Source of the DNA: JAJKJG01 sp036389455 | GTDB lineage: Bacteria; Pseudomonadota; Alphaproteobacteria; Rhizobiales; Beijerinckiaceae | Direction of reading: 5' to 3' | Assembly (NCBI GenBank): GCA_036389455.1 | Contig: DASVPW010000115.1 | Location: 1 to 64,000, forward strand | Length of the DNA: 64,000 bases | Notes under the pieces: generated by a model | Databases searched by the model: none | What the model saw: the letters and a program-made list of their open reading frames with translations, nothing else | What the model was told of the DNA's origin: nothing | Translations under genes and position numbers: made by a program | Shown: in pieces, positions 40,916-49,700 of the stretch | Position numbering within the stretch: position 1 is the first letter of the stretch | How the letters are laid out: each line of letters opens with the position of its first letter

Positions 40916-41371
40916 ATGACCCTTCAGCCAAGCCGGCGGCAGGCTCTCGCCCTCGGCGCCGGCGCGCTTGCCGCGGCGGGCGGCCTCGCTCCGGCGCCGG
41001 CGCTCGCCAAGAACGACGCCGACGAGATCGTCAAGGCGTTCACGGGCGGCCGGGAGCCGGCCAAGGGCAAGGTCAAGCTCGACCTTCCCGAGATCGCCGA
41101 GAACGGCAACACCGTGCCGATGACGGTCATGGTCGAGAGCCCGATGACGCCTGAGTCGCACGTCACCGACATCCTGGTGGTGGCGGACCAGAACCCGCGC
41201 GCCGGCGTCGTGCGCTTCCGCCTCTCCCCTTTGAGCGGCGTCGCCGAGGCCAACACCCGCATCCGCCTCGCCGAGACCCAGAACGTCGTGGCGCTCGCCA
41301 AGATGAACGACGGCTCGGTGTTCACGGACTCGAAGCTCGTCAAGGTCACGATCGGCGGCTGCGGCGGCTGA
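40916..41371 (+). CDS. soxY: Thiosulfate oxidation carrier protein SoxY
   Basis: 151 residues from MTLQPSRRQALALGAGALAA, a Tat signal with twin Arg. The C-terminus VTIGGCGG carries the cysteine on which sulfur intermediates are held during the Sox cycle. Length and the NTVPMTVMVESPMTPESHVT region match SoxY. ATG 40916 is chosen because it places the Tat signal at the terminus. It forms a heterodimer with SoxZ in the periplasm. It is the first sox gene after the carD terminator. Confidence 0.94.
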   Translation: MTLQPSRRQALALGAGALAAAGGLAPAPALAKNDADEIVKAFTGGREPAKGKVKLDLPEIAENGNTVPMTVMVESPMTPESHVTDILVVADQNPRAGVVRFRLSPLSGVAEANTRIRLAETQNVVALAKMNDGSVFTDSKLVKVTIGGCGG

Positions 41372-41408
41372 CGCCCCCTGCTCCGCCCTCCCGCACAGGA
41401 CAACGCCC

Positions 41409-41738
41409 ATGGCAGACGTGAAGCCCCGCATCCGCCTCGACAAGAAGACGGCCCAGAAAGGCGACGTCATCGAGGTCAAGACCCTCGTCTCGCACGTCAT
41501 GGAGTCGGGCCAGCGCCGGGACAGCGCCGGCGCCGTGATCCCGCGCAAGATCATCAACAAGTTCACGGTCGAGCTGAACGGCAAGCCGCTCTTCGCCGCC
41601 GACCTCGAGCCGGCGATCTCGGCCAATCCCTACATGCAGTTCAAGTTCAAGGCCCAGGAGAGCGGCACGCTGACCTTCACCTGGATCGACGACGACGGCA
41701 CGAAGATCACGGCCGAGGAGAAGATCACGGTTTCCTAA
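41409..41738 (+). CDS. soxZ: Thiosulfate oxidation carrier complex protein SoxZ
   Basis: 109 residues without a signal peptide, as usual; SoxZ is exported with SoxY. Family segments are KPRIRLDKKTAQKGDVIEVK, SHVMESGQRRDSAGAVIPRK, KFTVELNGKPLFAADLEPAI and GTLTFTWIDDDG. It supports the SoxY swinging arm. The gene follows soxY by 37 bases. A palindromic repeat separates it from soxB. Confidence 0.95.
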   Translation: MADVKPRIRLDKKTAQKGDVIEVKTLVSHVMESGQRRDSAGAVIPRKIINKFTVELNGKPLFAADLEPAISANPYMQFKFKAQESGTLTFTWIDDDGTKITAEEKITVS

Positions 41739-41780
41739 GGGGCGTTCCCCCCGCACATCCTTGGGCGGAGCCGAAGGCGG

Positions 41781-41853
41781 AGACCCGAGATCGTAAGACG
41801 GTCGAGCGCCATCCCCACAAGATCCCGGGTCGCGCTCCGCGCGCCCGGGTAAC
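41781..41853. repeat. Palindromic intergenic repeat, CCCGGG family
   Basis: The element opens AGACCCGAGATCGTAAGACG and ends with GATCCCGGGTCGCG...CGCGCCCGGGTAAC, whose arms pair around CTC. This is the look of the GATCCCGGG...GCGCGCCCGGG elements common in Hyphomicrobiales. It lies in the soxZ-soxB gap and ends 12 bases before the soxB ATG. Confidence 0.7.
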
Positions 41854-41865
41854 GGGCCCCCCAAG

Positions 41866-43548
41866 ATGACCACCCGCCGCGAGTTCCTCCAGATCGCCGC
41901 CGCGGCGGCGGCCGTCATGCCGGGCGGGTGGTCGCGGGCGCTCGCGCAGCAGCGGATCGCCCAGGACGAGCTCCTCGCCTTCGCGCCGCTCGGGAACGTC
42001 ACCCTTGTCCACGTGGCTGACATCCACGGGCAGCTGAGGCCGGTGCATTTCCGCGAGCCCGCGATCAACCTCGGCGTCGGCGAGGCAAGGGGGCGGCCGC
42101 CGCACGTCACCGGCCGAGCCTTCCTCGACCTCTACAAGGTCCCGCCGGGCTCGCCGGCGGCTTACGCGCTGACGCCCGAGGACTTCCCGGCGCTCGCCCG
42201 CGCCTACGGCCGCATGGGCGGGCTCGACCGCATCGCGACGGTCGTGAAGGCGATCCGGGCCGAGCGCGGCGACAAGGTCGTCTTCTTGGACGGCGGCGAC
42301 ACCTGGACGAACAGCTACACGGCCCTCGCAACCAAGGGCCAGGACATGGTCGACTGCATGGGGTTGCTGCGCCCGGACGCCATGGTCGGCCACTGGGAGT
42401 TCACGCTCGGCGCCGAGCGGGTGAAGGAGATCGCCGAAAACCTCGGCTTCCCCTTCCTCGGCCAGAACATCCGCGACGCCGAGTGGAACGAGCCGGCCTT
42501 CGAGGCCATGACGACGGTCGAGCGCGGCGGCGTCAAGGTCGCGGTGATCGGCCAGGCTTTCCCTTACACGCCCATCGCCAACCCGCGCTGGATGATGCCG
42601 AACTGGTCGTTCGGGATCCGCGAGGAGGAGGTGCAGTCAAACGTCGACAAGGCGCGCAAGGAAGGCGCCGGCCTCGTCGTGCTCCTCTCCCACAACGGCT
42701 TCGACGTTGACCGCAAGCTCGCGGCCCGCGTCTCCGGCATCGACGTGATCCTGACCGCCCACACCCACGACGCCCTGCCGGACGTGGTGAAGGTCGGGAA
42801 GACGCTGTTGATCGCCTCCGGCAGCCACGGCAAGTTCGTCTCCCGCCTCGACCTCGACGTGCGGGGCGGGGAGGTGAAAGGCTACCGCTACAAGCTCATC
42901 CCGGTCTTCTCGGACGCGGTCGCCCCCGACGCCGGGATGGCCGAGAAGATCCGGGAGGTGCGGGCCCCGCACGAGGCCATGCTGGCCGAGGAGGTCGGAC
43001 GCACCGAAACCCTCCTCTACCGGCGCGGCAACTTCAACGGCACCCTCGACGACGTGATCTGCGACGCGCTCCTGGCGCAGCGCGACGCGGAAGTGGCGCT
43101 CTCGCCGGGCTTCCGTTGGGGCGGCTCGCTCCTGCCGGGACAAGCCATCACACGCGAGGACGTCTACAACGCCACCGCCATCACCTATCCGGCCGCCTAC
43201 CGCATGGCGATGACGGGCGCGCGCCTCAAGGAAATCCTCGAGGACGTGGCCGACAACCTGTTCAACCCCGATCCCTACTACCAGCAGGGCGGCGACATGG
43301 TCCGGGTCGGCGGTCTCGCCTACACGATCGACGTCGCGGCCCCCATGGGCCGGCGCATCCGCGATCTCACGCTTTCGCGCACCGGCCGGCCGCTCGAGGC
43401 CGCGAAGGAGTACGCGGTCGCCGGCTGGGCGAGCGTCAACGAGGGCACGGAGGGCCCGCCCGTCTGGGACGTGGTCTTCGCCCACTTGGCCGACCGCAAG
43501 GTCGTGGCGCCGCGGGAGGCCGGACACGTGAAGGTGGTGGGGGGATAA
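41866..43548 (+). CDS. soxB: Thiosulfohydrolase SoxB
   Basis: 560 residues with a Tat signal MTTRREFLQIAAAAAAVMPG. The dimanganese phosphoesterase-type core shows LVHVADIHGQLRP, VVFLDGGDTWTNS, MVGHWEFTLG (SoxB's variant of GNHE), VVLLSHNGFD and TAHTHDALP. SoxB releases sulfate hydrolytically from the cysteine-S-sulfonate of SoxYZ. Length is the family's usual. Its downstream neighbour should be another sox gene but is a foreign-looking fusion protein. Confidence 0.95.
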   Translation: MTTRREFLQIAAAAAAVMPGGWSRALAQQRIAQDELLAFAPLGNVTLVHVADIHGQLRPVHFREPAINLGVGEARGRPPHVTGRAFLDLYKVPPGSPAAYALTPEDFPALARAYGRMGGLDRIATVVKAIRAERGDKVVFLDGGDTWTNSYTALATKGQDMVDCMGLLRPDAMVGHWEFTLGAERVKEIAENLGFPFLGQNIRDAEWNEPAFEAMTTVERGGVKVAVIGQAFPYTPIANPRWMMPNWSFGIREEEVQSNVDKARKEGAGLVVLLSHNGFDVDRKLAARVSGIDVILTAHTHDALPDVVKVGKTLLIASGSHGKFVSRLDLDVRGGEVKGYRYKLIPVFSDAVAPDAGMAEKIREVRAPHEAMLAEEVGRTETLLYRRGNFNGTLDDVICDALLAQRDAEVALSPGFRWGGSLLPGQAITREDVYNATAITYPAAYRMAMTGARLKEILEDVADNLFNPDPYYQQGGDMVRVGGLAYTIDVAAPMGRRIRDLTLSRTGRPLEAAKEYAVAGWASVNEGTEGPPVWDVVFAHLADRKVVAPREAGHVKVVGG

Positions 43549-43753
43549 GGGCTGCGCCAGCGGAGGGCGATGCCGAGCCCGCCGCCGCGGGCGATGGTAT
43601 TGGGCGACCGTGTTCGACTATGTTACGCGAGCGCTCGGCAGCGCGGTCCGTTGGAGCGGAATATCACCGCAAAGATTGCGAGGACGAGTACGGTTCGCCC
43701 GTTCGTGTTCGGCGGCCACGAGGAGAGCGCCAGCCGCTACTTCCGGAAGAGAG

Positions 43754-45433
43754 ATGCAGTTCTTTGATGGCCTTCTGCGTAAGACAAAGCTCCGGGTCGC
43801 GGCCCTACTCGGGCTGAAGCGGCTGTTCGCGTCCACCAGTTATGTCTTGCTGCGCCAGCTCAATGCAGATCCTCCTCGCGAAGGCCCCGAAGGTACCCGG
43901 CGCCTCGAGGAGGCTTTCCTGAATCTGGCCACGAAGCTGCAGCCGAGCATCTTCTTGGACATTGGCGCGAATGACGGATCAGCCTCGCTCGCCGTTCGAG
44001 ATTTACTGCCTAACTGCGAGATACACGCTTTTGAGGCAAATCCGCAGATATATGCCAAGCACAAGGCACATCTTGAAAGCAAGGGCATCCGCCTCTGGAA
44101 CTACGCGGTGAGCAACGAAGCAGGTCCCGTTGTCATCTATGCTCCGCGGACGCTTACTCGGGCCTATGTCGATGGGAAGGTTGTCGCCGCATCGATCACC
44201 GAAAGCGAGGACACGGGAAAAACTTCACTCTTACGTCGGAACGAGGACGCAACATACGCGGAGTTTCAGGTTGAGGCGACCACAATCGATGCCTTTGCAG
44301 AGATGCACCTGCCGGATTGGCGAAACCGCACGGCCTTTCTGTGGATCGATGTGGAGGGCGCAAGCGACCGCGTTCTGGCGGGCGCACACCGTCTTCTCGC
44401 GCGCACCCACGCCATTTTCCTGGAGGCTGAGGCGTTCGCTTTCTGGCGCGACCAAGCGGATCCCGGGTCCGTCGTCACTCGCCTAATTCGAGCCGGGTTC
44501 GTACCGGTCGCGCGCGACCGGGCGTACGGCGACACGCAATTCAACATCCTCTTCGTGCATCACGATGTACTAGACACGCAGGTGCTGCCGCAGCTTTTTG
44601 AAAGCCATTCGCCGCTGCGTCGCTGCAGCGGCACCACGACAACGGAGTACACGGCTTCAGGCTCGCGCGCGACACGCTCCGCGACACAGCCGCCCCCCTC
44701 TGTGCGAAGGGCCTTGCAATCCGAAGTGCCGATCTTTGTTCCATGTTTCAATGCAGTGACTTACGCGCGGGGTATGGTCGATCAGTTACGAGATCGCGGC
44801 TTCCGGAATATAATCGTAATAGATAATGGTTCCAAATACCCTCCCATGCTGCACTGGCTGGAAACGTTGGTGGACGGAGTAAGGGTTATACGTAACACTG
44901 CGAATGAGGGACCGCACAACATATACCGCGACCCTGGAAGCTTTGCTCTCCTGCCCCCGCTGTTTTGCATCACGGACCCTGATCTCCTTTTCAATCCCGC
45001 TATGCCAGACGATTTCGTCGCTCAGCTGGCCGCGCTGACGGAGGAGCACTCGATTGGGAAGGCCGGGCTTGCCCTGGATATATCGGATCCCCCTGCGATG
45101 CGGCAGGAAAGCTTCGAAATCCAAGGTAAGCAGTGGAAAATATGGGAGTGGGAGGAGCAGTTTTGGCGCGAGCCATTGACCTCTTTGCCGACCGGAGAGC
45201 CCGTGTACAAGGCGCTGATCGCAACGACCTTCGCCGTCTACAACAAGCGTTTCTTCGACAGGGCGAATACGCATTCTGCCGTACGAGTGGCTGGGCGGTA
45301 TACCTGCCGGCACCTCCCTTGGTACCGCGATAGTGGGCTTCCGCCGGACGAAGAGGCGTTCTATCGCCAGCATTCCCGCGACTCATATTACCTGCGCGAT
45401 GATCCCGCGCGGAAGCCGAGAGCGGACGAATAG
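43754..45433 (+). CDS. FkbM-family methyltransferase fused to a GT2-like glycosyltransferase
   Basis: 559 residues from ATG 43754, which has GGAAGAGAG upstream; GTG 43610 in the same frame is weaker. Residues ~65-260 are an FkbM methyltransferase: IFLDIGANDGSASLAVRDL, EIHAFEANPQIYAKHK, TTIDAFAEMHL and FLWIDVEGASDRVL. A Thr/Ser/Pro-rich linker follows. Residues ~325-480 look like a GT-A glycosyltransferase: VPIFVPCFNAVTYARGMVDQ, NIIVIDNGSKYPPML and TDPDLLFNPAMP with a possible DxD. No signal peptide. Base composition is lower in GC than the sox genes around it. It probably decorates a surface glycan and O-methylates sugars. It splits soxB from soxC. Confidence 0.82.
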   Translation: MQFFDGLLRKTKLRVAALLGLKRLFASTSYVLLRQLNADPPREGPEGTRRLEEAFLNLATKLQPSIFLDIGANDGSASLAVRDLLPNCEIHAFEANPQIYAKHKAHLESKGIRLWNYAVSNEAGPVVIYAPRTLTRAYVDGKVVAASITESEDTGKTSLLRRNEDATYAEFQVEATTIDAFAEMHLPDWRNRTAFLWIDVEGASDRVLAGAHRLLARTHAIFLEAEAFAFWRDQADPGSVVTRLIRAGFVPVARDRAYGDTQFNILFVHHDVLDTQVLPQLFESHSPLRRCSGTTTTEYTASGSRATRSATQPPPSVRRALQSEVPIFVPCFNAVTYARGMVDQLRDRGFRNIIVIDNGSKYPPMLHWLETLVDGVRVIRNTANEGPHNIYRDPGSFALLPPLFCITDPDLLFNPAMPDDFVAQLAALTEEHSIGKAGLALDISDPPAMRQESFEIQGKQWKIWEWEEQFWREPLTSLPTGEPVYKALIATTFAVYNKRFFDRANTHSAVRVAGRYTCRHLPWYRDSGLPPDEEAFYRQHSRDSYYLRDDPARKPRADE

Positions 45434-45672
45434 CGCTCGAGCTGCCGCCCGCGTCATCGGCATGCGGATGCGCGCCGCCCGGCGTGCCGCCGTGCACACG
45501 TCCCACGGACCATGGGACGCATCCACGGGCGGCGTCCCAATATGCCTGCGTGAACCGGCGCGGACGTCCCATCGGCGGCCGTGACGCGGCGTCCCGCCTT
45601 CGGCGAGCCCGGAGACGGCGCTTCCCCCGTCCCGAATTCCGAATATGCTCGCGGTGCTTCCGCGGAGACATC

Positions 45673-46938
45673 ATGGCGGACGAACGCGCCCCCTCCCGCC
45701 GCGCCCTCCTGCGCTCCGGCCTCGTCGCCGGCGCCGCCGCCTTGGGCGGCAAGGCCGCCGCCTCGCCCGGCAACCCGGCGAACCAGCCGCCGAACGTGCC
45801 CGAGTGGTCGCGCGTCCTCGGCGACGGCGTCGCGGTGCGATCTTATGGCAAGCCTTCGCGGCACGAAGCGCACGTGATCCGCCGCGACGTCGAGTGGCTC
45901 ACGGCCTCGAAGGAAAGCTCGGTCAGCTTCACGCCGCTGCACGCGCTCGACGGCATCATCACCCCGAACGGCCTGTGCTTCGAGCGCCACCACGCCGGCA
46001 TCGCCGAGGTCGACCCGGCCGACTACAGGCTCATCCTGCACGGCCTCGTCGACAGGCCGCTCGTCTTCACCCTCGACGACCTCAAGTGCTTCCCGCGGGT
46101 GAACCGGGCCTATTTCTGCGAGTGCGCGGCGAACTCCGGCATGGAGTGGCGCGGGGCGCAGCTCAACGGCTGCCAGTACACCCACGGCATGGTCCACTGC
46201 GTGATGTACACGGGCGTGCCGCTCAGGCTCCTCCTCGACGAGGCCGGCCTGAAGCCTGCGGCGAAGTGGCTCCTCCTCGAAGGCGCCGATGCCGCCGCCA
46301 TGACGCGCTCGCTGCCGCTCGAAAAGGCTCTCGACGACGCCCTCGTGGCGTACCGCATGAACGGCGAGATGCTGCGTCCGGAGAACGGCTATCCGGCCCG
46401 CATCGTGCTCCCCGGCTGGGAGGCCAACATGTGGGTCAAGTGGCTGCGCCGCATCGAGGTCGGCGACGAGCCCTGGCACACCCGCGAGGAGACCTCGAAG
46501 TACACCGACCTCCTGGCGGGCGGGACGGCGCGGCGCTTCACCTACGTGATGGATGCGAAGTCGGTCATCACCGCTCCCAGTCCGCAGGCGCCGCTGAATT
46601 TTTCGCGCGGCCTCACCGTGCTTTCGGGGCTCGCCTGGTCGGGGCGGGGCCGGATCGCCCGCGTCGACGTCTCCCTGAACGGCGGCCGCGACTGGACGAC
46701 GGCCCGGCTCGACGGGCCGGTGTGGGACAAGGCGCTCACCCGCTTCTACCACGAGTTCGACTGGGACGGGCGCGAGCTCCTGCTGCAGTCCCGCGCGATC
46801 GACGAGACCGGCTACGTGCAGCCGACGAAGGCGGAGTTGCGAAAGCACCGCGGCGTCAACTCGATCTACCACAACAACGGCGTCCAGACCTGGCACGTGA
46901 AGGCGAGCGGGGAGGTCGAGAATGTCGAGGTGGGTTGA
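45673..46938 (+). CDS. soxC: Sulfane dehydrogenase molybdenum subunit SoxC
   Basis: 421 residues with a Tat signal, PSRRALLRSGLVAGAAALGG. The sulfite-oxidase fold shows FERHHAGIAEVDPADYRLIL, YFCECAANSGMEW with the molybdenum-ligating cysteine, and EGADAAAMTRSLPL. The C-terminal dimerisation part includes GLAWSGRGRIARVDVSLNGG. SoxC with cytochrome SoxD oxidises the sulfane sulfur on SoxY, so thiosulfate can go fully to sulfate without sulfur globules. Its 3' end overlaps soxD by 17 bases. Confidence 0.95.
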   Translation: MADERAPSRRALLRSGLVAGAAALGGKAAASPGNPANQPPNVPEWSRVLGDGVAVRSYGKPSRHEAHVIRRDVEWLTASKESSVSFTPLHALDGIITPNGLCFERHHAGIAEVDPADYRLILHGLVDRPLVFTLDDLKCFPRVNRAYFCECAANSGMEWRGAQLNGCQYTHGMVHCVMYTGVPLRLLLDEAGLKPAAKWLLLEGADAAAMTRSLPLEKALDDALVAYRMNGEMLRPENGYPARIVLPGWEANMWVKWLRRIEVGDEPWHTREETSKYTDLLAGGTARRFTYVMDAKSVITAPSPQAPLNFSRGLTVLSGLAWSGRGRIARVDVSLNGGRDWTTARLDGPVWDKALTRFYHEFDWDGRELLLQSRAIDETGYVQPTKAELRKHRGVNSIYHNNGVQTWHVKASGEVENVEVG

Positions 46939-47692
46939 GGCGTTCTCCGCCTTCCTCCCCCACTGTCGTCGCGGACGGGGCGCAGGCCCGGTCCGGGATC
47001 CACGCCCGCATTGGTGGATTCCGGCTCTCCGCTTCGCTGCGGCCGGGATGACGGTGGTGGTTTTGGCCGCGAGCGCACCGGCAGCGGAGCCTCCCCCTTC
47101 GAAGAAGCTCGGCATCGGCCGCGAGGCGAGCCCCCAGGAGATCGCCGGCTGGGACATCGCGATCCGTCCGGACGGGCGCGGATTGCCCAAGGGCCGGGGC
47201 ACCGTGAAGCAAGGGGAAGCCATCTACCTCGAGCGCTGCGCCGCCTGTCATGGGGAGTTCGGGGAGGGTGCCGGGCGCTGGCCGATTCTTTCAGGCGGCG
47301 ACGGCACGCTCGCGAGCCACGATCCCGTCCGGTCGATCGGCTCGTACTGGCCCTACGCCGCGACCGTGATGGACTACATCCGCCGCGCCATGCCCTACGG
47401 AAACGCGCAGTCGCTCTCGAGCGACGAGCTCTATGCCGTCACGGCCTACGTCCTCTTCCTCAACGACGTGATCAAGGACGAGGGCTTCGAGCTGAGCCGG
47501 GAGAATTTTTCGACGGTCAAGCTCCCGAACGAGCCCCGTTTCTTCGACGACGACCGGGAGGTCGCGGAAAAAGAATTCTGGAGGAAGGACCCGTGCATGA
47601 CGGCCTGCCTCCCCGGCGAGGCCAGGATTATCGGGCGCGCCCGCGCCATCGACGTGACGCCGGATGCGGGCCAGGGTCCGAAGGTCGAGTAG
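46922..47692 (+). CDS. soxD: Sulfane dehydrogenase cytochrome c subunit SoxD (monoheme form)
   Basis: About 256 residues from ATG 46922, inside soxC. One heme site, CAACHGEFGEGAGRWP, lies near 105; methionine ligand candidate MPYGNAQSL. The Cys pair in DPCMTACLPGEARI is also family-like. Paracoccus SoxD is diheme and ~380 residues; this is the short monoheme type. The N-terminus is odd: residues ~14-45 are encoded by a palindromic repeat. The hydrophobic export stretch FAAAGMTVVVLAASAPAAE begins in that repeat. Confidence 0.9.
   Translation: MSRWVEAFSAFLPHCRRGRGAGPVRDPRPHWWIPALRFAAAGMTVVVLAASAPAAEPPPSKKLGIGREASPQEIAGWDIAIRPDGRGLPKGRGTVKQGEAIYLERCAACHGEFGEGAGRWPILSGGDGTLASHDPVRSIGSYWPYAATVMDYIRRAMPYGNAQSLSSDELYAVTAYVLFLNDVIKDEGFELSRENFSTVKLPNEPRFFDDDREVAEKEFWRKDPCMTACLPGEARIIGRARAIDVTPDAGQGPKVE
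46961..47055. repeat. MITE-like element embedded in the soxD 5' coding region
   Basis: A 95 bp element with ends CACTGTCGTC and GATGACGGTG (8 of 10 complementary) and inner GGGATCCACGCC/GGTGGATTCC pairing. Its ends and layout match the element at 19298-19407. It is fully within the soxD reading frame and does not break it. Confidence 0.75.
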
Positions 47693-47700
47693 GGGCCGCC

Positions 47701-48663
47701 ATGGGACCGAACCATAAAGCCGCCGCGCAAACCACCCGAAGGGCGGTGATAGGCGGCTTCGCGGCGGTCGCGATGGGCGGGCCGGCGGGCCTGGGCAGCG
47801 GAGCGGCGGGCGCCGCGACGGCCCCGGCGCCCGTGAAGGTCGGCGCGGTCGCGCTCATGGTCGTGAGCGACGGCACCCTCTCGGCGCCGCGCGCCTTCGC
47901 CCTGCCCGGAACCCCGCCGGCCGAGGTCGAGGCGCTCTACCGGGAGAGCGGCCGGGAGGCGCCGGCGCAGCTCGTCTCGCAGACCAACGCCACCCTCGCG
48001 CGGGTCGGCGGCGAGCTCGTCCTCATCGACGCCGGCTCCGGCCCGAACTTCCAGCCGACCGCCGGGCGCCTCTCCGAGAACCTCGAGGCCGCCGGCATCG
48101 ATCCGGGCAGCATCGCCAAGGTGGTCTTCACCCACGGCCACGCCGACCATCTCTGGGGCGCCCTCGACGATTTCGAGGACCAGGAACGCTTCCCGAACGC
48201 CACCTACGTCGTCCCGGCCGCCGAATGGGACTTCTGGACCGATCCCGACACGGCCTCTCGCGTTCCCGACTGGCTCAAGGGCATGGCCCGCGGCTCGGCC
48301 CGGGTGCTCAAGAGGATCGAGGGCAAGGTCGAGCGCCGCCGGGCCGGGGAAGCGGTCGCGCCGGGCCTGACCTACCTCGACACCGCCGGCCACACCCCCG
48401 GGCACATGGCCGTGATGGTCGAGAGCGGGCCTGAGCGCCTCCTCGTCGGGGGCGACGTCCTCGCCAACCCCGTCGTGTCCTTCCGCCGCCCCGACTGGCC
48501 CTTCGGCAGCGATCTCGACCGCGACGCAGGCGCCGCCACCCGCAGGCGCCTCCTCGACCGCCTCGCGGCCGACCGCATCCCTCTTATCGGCTTCCACCTC
48601 CCCTGGCCCGGCATCGGCCGGGTCGCCCGGGACGGCGCCGCCTATCGATTCGAGGCGATGTGA
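47701..48663 (+). CDS. Exported metallo-beta-lactamase-fold hydrolase, SoxH-like
   Basis: 320 residues with a Tat-type signal, TTRRAVIGGFAAVAMGGPAG. The zinc-binding motif HGHADH is in VVFTHGHADHLWGALDDFED, with further ligands in DTAGHTPGHMAVMV and LLVGGDVLANP. Paracoccus SoxH is a comparable periplasmic member at the end of its sox cluster; its role is not settled. The gene follows soxD by 8 bases and likely shares its transcript. Confidence 0.85.
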   Translation: MGPNHKAAAQTTRRAVIGGFAAVAMGGPAGLGSGAAGAATAPAPVKVGAVALMVVSDGTLSAPRAFALPGTPPAEVEALYRESGREAPAQLVSQTNATLARVGGELVLIDAGSGPNFQPTAGRLSENLEAAGIDPGSIAKVVFTHGHADHLWGALDDFEDQERFPNATYVVPAAEWDFWTDPDTASRVPDWLKGMARGSARVLKRIEGKVERRRAGEAVAPGLTYLDTAGHTPGHMAVMVESGPERLLVGGDVLANPVVSFRRPDWPFGSDLDRDAGAATRRRLLDRLAADRIPLIGFHLPWPGIGRVARDGAAYRFEAM

Positions 48664-48816
48664 CGAGCGGGTCGGGGATTCGGGTTGCATTTTCCGGGCT
48701 TCCCCTCTAGATAGCCGCCGTGCGGATGGTGCGCCGGTCGGGTTCTTGGGACCCCCCGCCCGTCCGCTTTTCCATTGCATTGGGCTCCGGGAGACCGCGG
48801 CCCGGAGACCGGACCG

Positions 48817-48942
48817 ATGAAGATCCGCAATTCCCTCAAGTCGCTCCGCGGCCGCCACCGCGACAACCAGGTCGTGCGCCGCAAGGGCCGCGTCTACGTC
48901 ATCAACAAAACCCAGAAGCGCTACAAGGCCCGGCAGGGCTGA
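48817..48942 (+). CDS. rpmJ: 50S ribosomal protein L36 (cysteine-free form)
   Basis: 41 residues, MKIRNSLKSLRGRHRDNQVV followed by RRKGRVYVINKTQKRYKARQ and G. Zinc-binding cysteines of the classical L36 are lacking, so this is the C-minus type common in alphaproteobacteria. It sits as a single gene between the sox locus and the TPR gene. A Shine-Dalgarno-like CCCGGAGACCGG lies upstream. It is structural in the 50S subunit. Confidence 0.95.
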   Translation: MKIRNSLKSLRGRHRDNQVVRRKGRVYVINKTQKRYKARQG

Positions 48943-49063
48943 GCGCGCTCCGGCGCGGCTCCGCGCGGGAGAGGCCGGGCCGGCAAGGGTCGCCGGTGGA
49001 CGGTGGAACCCGCGCCCTCATCGTGAATTGACCGTGCCGGCGGGGGGCCTCAGAGTACCCGCG

Positions 49064-49681
49064 ATGCGCTTGTCCGCTGTCCTGACCGCTCTGATTCTCG
49101 CCGCCGCGCCGCTCGGGGCCGGCGCGCTCGCGCAGCCGAGGCCCGAGGCGAGGCCGGCCCTGGACGCTCCCAAGGACCCGGCGAAGCCGCCTCCGAGAAA
49201 GCCCGCCACCCTCGACGAGCTGTTCGGGCGGCTTGCCGCCGCCAAGGACGAGAACGAGGCGAACGGGGTCGCGAGCCTGATCGAGCGGCGCTGGGCGCGC
49301 TCCGGCAGCGACACGGCCGACCTGCTGATGAGCCGCGCCGAGGAGGCCATGAAGGCGAAGGAGTTCCCGCTTTCGGTCGAGCTCCTCGACCGGGTGCTGG
49401 CGCTCCGGCCCGAATGGGCCGAGGCCTGGCATCGCCGGGCGACCGCGTTCTTCCTCCTCGACGACCCGGTGAGCGCGGTCGCCGACCTCAACCGCGTCCT
49501 CGCCAAGGAGCCGCGCCACTTCGGCGCCTGGGCCGGGCTCGGCCACATCTACCTGTCCGGCGGCGACAAGAGGCAGGCGCTCGAGGCCTACCGCAAGGCG
49601 CTCGCGATCCACCCCTACCTCGCCAAGCTCCGCGACGTGGTCGACCGGCTCGGCCCCGAGATCGACGGCCGCGACATCTGA
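49064..49681 (+). CDS. Exported tetratricopeptide-repeat protein
   Basis: 205 residues from MRLSAVLTALILAAAPLGAG, a signal peptide ending ALAQP. A Pro/Lys-rich linker is followed by at least three TPR units: LLDRVLALRPEWAEAWHRRA, VADLNRVLAKEPRHFGAWAG and LGHIYLSGGDKRQALEAYRK. TPRs mediate protein-protein contacts in the periplasm. Such short TPR proteins are common in alphaproteobacteria, without a fixed role. It lies 19 bases before the hydrolase gene. Confidence 0.83.
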   Translation: MRLSAVLTALILAAAPLGAGALAQPRPEARPALDAPKDPAKPPPRKPATLDELFGRLAAAKDENEANGVASLIERRWARSGSDTADLLMSRAEEAMKAKEFPLSVELLDRVLALRPEWAEAWHRRATAFFLLDDPVSAVADLNRVLAKEPRHFGAWAGLGHIYLSGGDKRQALEAYRKALAIHPYLAKLRDVVDRLGPEIDGRDI

Positions 49682-49700
49682 CCCGCTCGGCCCGTCCGGC

